This document shows positions 58,890 through 64,000 of a stretch of DNA of 64,000 nucleotides, in pieces. Every line of letters starts with the position of its first letter. Positions within the stretch are counted from its first letter, which is position 1. The stretch covers positions 1,054,001 to 1,118,000 of the forward strand of contig JAKZZE010000010.1 in NCBI GenBank assembly GCA_024220505.1, read 5' to 3'. This DNA comes from Rhizopus arrhizus. Lineage: Eukaryota > Mucoromycota > Mucoromycetes > Mucorales > Rhizopodaceae. The notes beneath the pieces were generated by a model, which saw only the letters and a list, made by a program, of their open reading frames with translations, was not told the origin of the DNA and ran no database searches. The translations under genes and the position numbers were made by a program.

Positions 58890-61800
58890 TTATCTCAGCC
58901 ATTCAATTAGTTTTTGGCCATGAGGTGTCTTGCATGGGATGGTTGTATCGTGTTGTAGTTGATCTAATCCATGGAGGATAGAACATGTAACGGGCCATCG
59001 CCAGGTCCAGGACAAAGCAATACTAGAGGGAACAAATGCGCGTGTCGGAAGCATATTCAAAAGGAAAGATATAGGGTCGGCTATTGTTTCAGGCATACAG
59101 AGTCGGCGATGCGTATTGAAGCAACTGATGGCGTGTCGTCCTGAGGCAACTGATGGCGTGTCGTCTTGAGAGGTTATTGCTGGGATGACGGGGGTAGGAT
59201 TTGGGGGCCCCATCCGGTAACCAACCAAGGCGCCATCGTATACATCGACTTCTTTCTTCATGAGTCATTGGTAGCCACAAGATGGGGTCGAGAGTGATTG
59301 TTGGTCGACAGCTGGATAGCAGTTTGGAGTTCTTACCTTGGATCTGTTTTTCAAGGTTAGAGTGGAGGAAATTCTTTTTTATCGCTCTAAAGCCTCTTGC
59401 ATCTAAGTCGGCTATCGTCGGCGGCATCAATCTCCACAGAGCAGTTTTTGATAGTCGACACCATTGATGGCCTCTTGTGTACTGTATGTGTGGCGTTAAG
59501 AGATATAGTAGTGTGTCCTCAGGCAAAGATAATGAACGAAAGAGGAATTGGGCTTGCAGGATAGCTATCCTTTCTTCATTGTGAGTAACTTAGCCAAATG
59601 CAGCATCACCTTGATGGATGTTTTTCCAGATGCGCCATAGATCTTACGTATGCATTGTTTTGTGCCTCTTCTAGAGTTTTTAGCTGAGTACGATTGAAGC
59701 AGTTAATAGCTATGCCGTATTCCATTTGTGGTTCGAACTATTTGAACATAAAACCGAGAGCATAGGAGCTTGGAGAATCCTGAAGGATTTACCCAATAGA
59801 AGATAGAGCATTCATCGTAGACATGGATTTGAGAATATTGTTTTGAACAAGCTTCTCCGGATCAAGGTGACCACCTGGTTTGAAGGGTATTCCTAGGTGG
59901 TTAAACAGTTGTCGCTTGCGGTATAACTTGATCATAGATCGCATATACTATTGTTTGTGGTTGGTTGTCCAAGATGACACATTTTGAAGGCTTCCACTGG
60001 TATCCCATTTGCATACTGTGTTCTTCGCATTTTAGTAGTAGGTCAACCATTGTTGAGCTATTGGCTATTAAAACCACATCATCCGCAGAAAGTAAGCAGT
60101 TCAAGAGTGGTGCTAACTGTAATGGCGATGTATCCTCCTTTATGGTTTGAGGGCGTAGATATACCGGAAGTTGATTTATAGTATACCGAGTAAAAGGTAG
60201 GGCGAGAGGATGGATCCTTGGAGTACTCCAGTCTTTGGATAGAAACGCCTAGAAGTTGCGTTTGAGACAAGTACTGCTATCTGAACTTCGTCAAACAAGT
60301 GCGTAGAAGACCTAGGATTGGAGGCGATATACAATGCTGTAATATCTTCCATATATAGTTTCTGTCAACAGTATCATAGGCGGATTTTATATCCAGAATG
60401 GCCAGAACGGGCTTGCTATGATAATGTGAACGCAGTATATGGCAGATCTCTGCAAGGCAAAGTGTTTGGTCTAACGCACCACGGATTCTCTAAAGCCGCT
60501 TTGTGCAATGTCAAGCGAGGGTCCGTTAGTTTGCAAATTATATTGTATGCAACGTTCCAGATCTTTCTAAGATAGAAGTTAGGCTGATAGGTCGGGTAAT
60601 TACGCGGGTCTCGTCAGTGGAGCTTTTATAATATCGGGACAACTTGAGCAACACGCCAAGATTGTGAAGTATAAGACCACATCCAATACAAACGGAAGAG
60701 CGAAAGAAGAAGCGGTGTCAGTAGACGTTGTATTGGTTGGAGCATTTCATTCCGTAGGTGATCCACACCAGGTGCTTTCTTTGTTAGTAAGTTTCTAATG
60801 GCTTCTTGGATATCCTCTGCAGTAATTGGGCATTCTATCTCAAAGGGTAAAATTGGATTATAAATATTGTTTCTTTGAACTTCCCTTAGCAATTGTCCCG
60901 AAAAAACATTCTCTAGATGTGAAGCCATTATGTCTGCAGCATGCTGAGGGCCTTGTGGTGTAGAGAAAGCTGGTCGTAGGGTACGATGTTTACGGATACG
61001 ACTAAGTTTAGAAATAGCTTTGTGTACTCACCGTTTGCCATCTGATAACAGAACCTACGCCAGTTTTCTGGACGTCGTTGGTGAATGAGGCGCCTTAGCG
61101 TTGCACGTGCTTGTTGATGTTGTAACCAGAAATGGAGTTTATTCAGACCGTATGCTTTACGCCATTTTCTATAGTAGTATTCTCTAGCCTCGTATACTTG
61201 TCTCATTTCTGCTGTCCAAAAGTCCTTCAATGGATCGGTTTGTTGGAATATGCGTCCACAAATGCTATCCAGTGACATATATATTGCTTGGCAAATGTCA
61301 TCATTTAGTTTTTTCAATAAAATCTCTTGCTGACTGTTGATCTTGAGGCTGTTGGTTATTGTTCTCGATCGACATTGATATATTGTTGGCTACATTTTGG
61401 AAACTTTGGATATATTGATTCCTTGTTTTGGCTTCTTGCAGCTTTGTGAGCCTCCGAGTGATATGTGGTTGTTGGCTATGGACTTCTGGTAATATGCTGG
61501 GATGAAATGAAAAGATATCATCTTGTGTGCAGAATCCAAAGAAAGATCTTCCCATATTGTTAAGGAAGGGTTACATAGCTCAGTATCACTCATGAAGAAG
61601 TCTATGATGCTGCTACCTTGGTGTGCTATAAAGGTGGGGTTTCCATATGCAAGGCATTGGTTCCATAATATGAAATTATGTTCTTGCAACCATCTATATA
61701 TCATGTTGCCTCTGGGGTTTATAGAGCTATCTCCAGTATAAGATCCCATTCTTGCATTAAAATCGCCACATAGGATGGTTTGCTTGACATCGGGTGCGGT

Positions 61801-62073
61801 ACGTGGTAAGGAATCCAGGATTTGACTAACAACTTGATTGTCAAGTGAGGGCGGGATAAACACAATGAACGAGAGTGTCTGCGATAATGAAGGAGAGTTT
61901 GTATTGTGAAACCGACATGTTGTCGCTCGGTAGATGATGAACATGATATGGGCAGGTTGGATTAATAAGGAGACTGATACCTTGAGGCCCTTAGTGGCTA
62001 GGGGCTGTGTTTTGATGCCATATGCGTAAAATTGTTTCCAGTGAGTAGGGTATTTTTGGGCGGCAAAAGCCAA
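58890..62073 (-). pseudogene. LINE ORF2 remnants: endonuclease and reverse transcriptase
   Basis: The largest open pieces are 62073-61390 (endonuclease, 227 codons), 61317-60928 (linker, YYYRKWRKAYGLNKLHFWLQ), 60928-60626 (RT start), 60104-59901 (YADD-equivalent ADD box) and 59526-58890 (C-terminal part, WRLGWLPDGAPKSYPRHPSN). Pieces overlap or abut in different frames, showing at least four frameshifts. One frameshift is explained by the 25-bp tandem duplication at 59121-59170. The protein would nick target DNA and reverse-transcribe the element RNA. No intact ORF remains. Confidence 0.8.
59121..59170. repeat. 25-bp tandem duplication inside the LINE
   Basis: The units 59121-59145 and 59146-59170 share 24 of 25 bases (core GCAACTGATGGCGTGTCGTC). 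As 25 is not a multiple of three, it shifts the LINE ORF2 frame. Confidence 0.9.
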
Positions 62074-62415
62074 GTTTCAGTAATAAGAGAACCGAGGAAG
62101 ATTGGGCAAGATGGAGTATGGTGACATGACCTGTTTTGCTAGGCCTGTGGCATTGAAGAGAGTAGTGATTGGACTCATATGGAGGCTGTATCATCCATAG
62201 GAGCCGTAGTTTGGTTCATGTCCTTAGTTTCTTCAAGGATGTTCATGTGGCCATCATCGGAAAAGAATATGTCTATATCTTGCTGTCTGTTTATTGTTCG
62301 TGCTGGCAGAGTTTCTTGTAAGAGCTGTTTGCTGATCCAGCCCTTCGAATAAAGTATCGGGCAACGGCAAAATTTGACTGGGGCTCGAATGTATTGTAGA
62401 GCTCTTTCAATGCGG

Positions 62416-63425
62416 TTACAGTGATGCGTAAAGCAAGGTTTTCTCGCTCTGCAGGGTGCGGTCAGCATATTTTGGATCACGAAGCACTTGGGGATCATAA
62501 GGATTAAAGTCCTCTTTGATGGTTACTTTGAAGCGTTGTAGTTGTTGTCGTAGTTCGTCTTCGTAACCATTGTGGATCAAAAGGGCGACAATGTTACGAT
62601 CAGGGTAATGTATGTCAATGATGCGGTTATTATTAATATCCAATTTGCGCAAACGGAAGCATATCTGCCCAATAGGTACTCTAGTCTTCGTAAGCAAGTG
62701 GATATATTTAAATCCTTGGTTGGTAGAGGGTGGCTGTAACAGACGTGTGGCAGCTTCTTGTCGTTGTAGGCGTCGTTGTTGTCGTTGGGCGGTCAGTTGG
62801 TCTTTAATTTGCTGAAGTCTTTCATATTGGTGCCATGGAGTTGATTGTAAAAGTGTTGTTGTGGTATTGCGAAGAAGAGGGAAATCTGATGGGTTTAAGG
62901 GATTTGTAGTATTCGAGGTAGCATTCTGTTGATTTAGTTGTTCCTGGAGATGTGCTGTCTGAGCTCGAAGTCGTTCAATTTCAGTTCTTGCGGAAGCTAA
63001 TTCTTTTGTTAATAGTTGGATCATGTTAAGGAGAGACTGCAATCATTTTGGTTGCTGTTGGTTTGTGTCACTTGGGATGACATAGCACCTTGGAAAGATC
63101 CAGAAAATTCAGGATTCATTGATGTTTGTGTGTTTGCAGGAGTAGACTGCGTAGAATTACAATGTTTAACATAGTTTTGGCTCGGAAGCTACTGCCGCAA
63201 CCATGCAACGGAAAATAGTTGTGGAGGCTCAGATTTAGTAGAACCGTTTTGGTGGAAAGTACCCTTTTTCTCGCAATTAGGACATCTCAGAGATTTGCGA
63301 TGGGACTCGAAATGAGAATAAGTAATTTTTCATCCTGTGATAGGATATTATTAATATTAGACAGTTTAGTGTTGCTATTATTATCAGATATAGCAGAGTC
63401 TGGAGGCATAATTAACGTTCTTTAA
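62416..63425 (-). pseudogene. LINE ORF1 remnant with coiled coil
   Basis: The main open piece 63042-62416 (208 codons) starts after a frameshift near 63040. It has a clear leucine-heptad coiled coil (LLTKELASARTEIERLRAQT, AHLQEQLNQQ), a Gln/Arg-rich helix and a compact domain (RVPIGQICFRLRKLDINNNR, DRNIVALLIHNGYEDELRQQ), typical of LINE ORF1 RNA chaperones that trimerise by coiled coil. A further stretch continues in another frame to 62175 (IERALQYIRAPVKF). The upstream frame has MNPEFSGSFQGAMSSQVTQT. It would package LINE RNA; this copy is broken. Confidence 0.65.
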
Positions 63426-63498
63426 TGTTTTATTGTTGTTCGTAGTGTGTGTAACGTATAAATTCGCGCCAATTATATTTTTTATAGCCGCCAATTTG

Positions 63499-64000
63499 AT
63501 GTAGTTATTATGCATTGAATTAAATGTCATTTTATTGCTCACAATCATTTCATGTAGTTTGAGTGAATGGTTTTTTTTATTAGTAATAGAATAACTCCGG
63601 TTTAATAATACATTTTGCCCAGATCATTAAATATGGAACATTTTTTTCCCACTCTCGGTAAAAACTTTTCCAAAGACATAGCTTTGAAACAAACAAATGC
63701 ATAATCATTCGCTTTCCATTGGTTATCAATGCACCCCCTTTCCCCTTTAATTTCAAGAACTGACATCACAGAAATCAAATAGGAACAGCTTGCTGTGAAG
63801 ATACAGATTGGTTGTGCAACTGGGCGTTAAATAAATGAAGCTTATCGGTTCTTCCGAATATTGTACCAGTATATATCTTTTTTAAAAAAAGCACGAGAAC
63901 TGAACGTATTGAATGTTAAAAGGATTTTCATTTCTCCGCAATAGAAATCTTCGTTTCAAGGTTAATTTATATTGAGAAAAAAACCAAAAATCAAATGGTA
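63499..64000 (-). repeat. Right arm of the large inverted repeat, running off the window
   Basis: Its reverse complement matches the PDR-upstream region 45944-46830 with about 90% identity, lacking the 381 bases at 46076-46456. Shared landmarks include the block around AACATTCAATACGTTCAG, the block around ATTCGGAAGAACCGATAAGC, and AAAGGGGAAAGGGGGTGCAT. Homology stops at 63499, two bases beyond the direct repeat next to the LINE, so the LINE has displaced or separated whatever lay downstream. No second PDR pump is visible beside it. Confidence 0.9.

Larger units (their letters stand above)
58696..63479 (-). mobile_element. Near full-length but decayed LINE retrotransposon
   Basis: Coding pieces on the minus strand run in LINE order: an ORF1-type protein, an APE-like endonuclease (TILCGDFNARMGSYTGD), and a reverse transcriptase with KKAPGVDHLRNEML, ILDIKSAYDTVDR, GVLQGSILSPYL and ADDVVLIANS. 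Then come a zf-RVT-like tail and a short 3' region. Many frameshifts and stops break the ORFs. A 17-nt direct repeat, TTTTATAGYCGCCAATT, lies at 58679-58695 and 63480-63496 and is a good candidate target-site duplication. Its 5' end abuts the right arm of the large inverted repeat. A different lineage from the truncated LINE at 53.3-55.5 kb is likely, since RT motifs differ. Confidence 0.8.

Overview
The window is nuclear DNA from a filamentous fungus, most likely an early-diverging lineage such as Mucorales (Mucor/Rhizopus-like). The evidence is AT-rich DNA, short introns of about 45-100 nt with GTAAG/GTAAA donors and CTAAC-type branch sites, T-rich leaders, a fungal PDR pump, a tyrosine-type bHLH SREBP and a NELF-A-like protein that ascomycete yeasts lack. 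The species assignment is inference. Exon structures were read by eye from splice signals plus protein continuity.

Layout. 1-10 kb: a three-exon cytochrome P450, a short inverted-repeat transposon (MITE) with TA target sites, ribosomal protein eS24, a DsbA/FrnE-like oxidoreductase, and a small unknown protein that shares a promoter with the tRNA m7G methyltransferase Trm8. 11-20 kb: a Rieske protein, a small acidic/low-complexity protein, an epoxide-hydrolase-like enzyme, the TFIID subunit TAF5 (ten exons) and an MFS anion/allantoate-type permease. 20-30 kb: a decayed ORF, a MIR-domain protein, a membrane-bound SREBP, a single-pass membrane protein and a bZIP factor. 31-42 kb: an O-fucosyltransferase-like type II membrane protein, a bHLH factor, an RNase II-family protein (Ssd1/Dis3L2 type) with a wrecked active site, and an ABC-F ATPase. 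42-47 kb is a gene desert.

47-64 kb is the accessory region. It holds a full-length PDR-type ABCG pump, convergent with a NELF-A homologue. The NELF-A 5' exon is cut off by a 5'-truncated LINE whose poly(A) tail ends about 35 nt before the first visible exon. Further right are a frameshifted Tc1/IS630-type transposon and a decayed but near full-length LINE. The last 500 nt of the window are an inverted copy of the region upstream of the PDR pump, so pump, NELF-A and transposons sit between two inverted-repeat arms.

Several genes belong to RNA polymerase II control (TAF5, NELF-A, SREBP, bZIP, bHLH) and membrane/lipid or drug biology (P450, SREBP, PDR pump, MFS), but nothing indicates a co-regulated cluster. 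No CRISPR array, rRNA, or convincing tRNA was seen.
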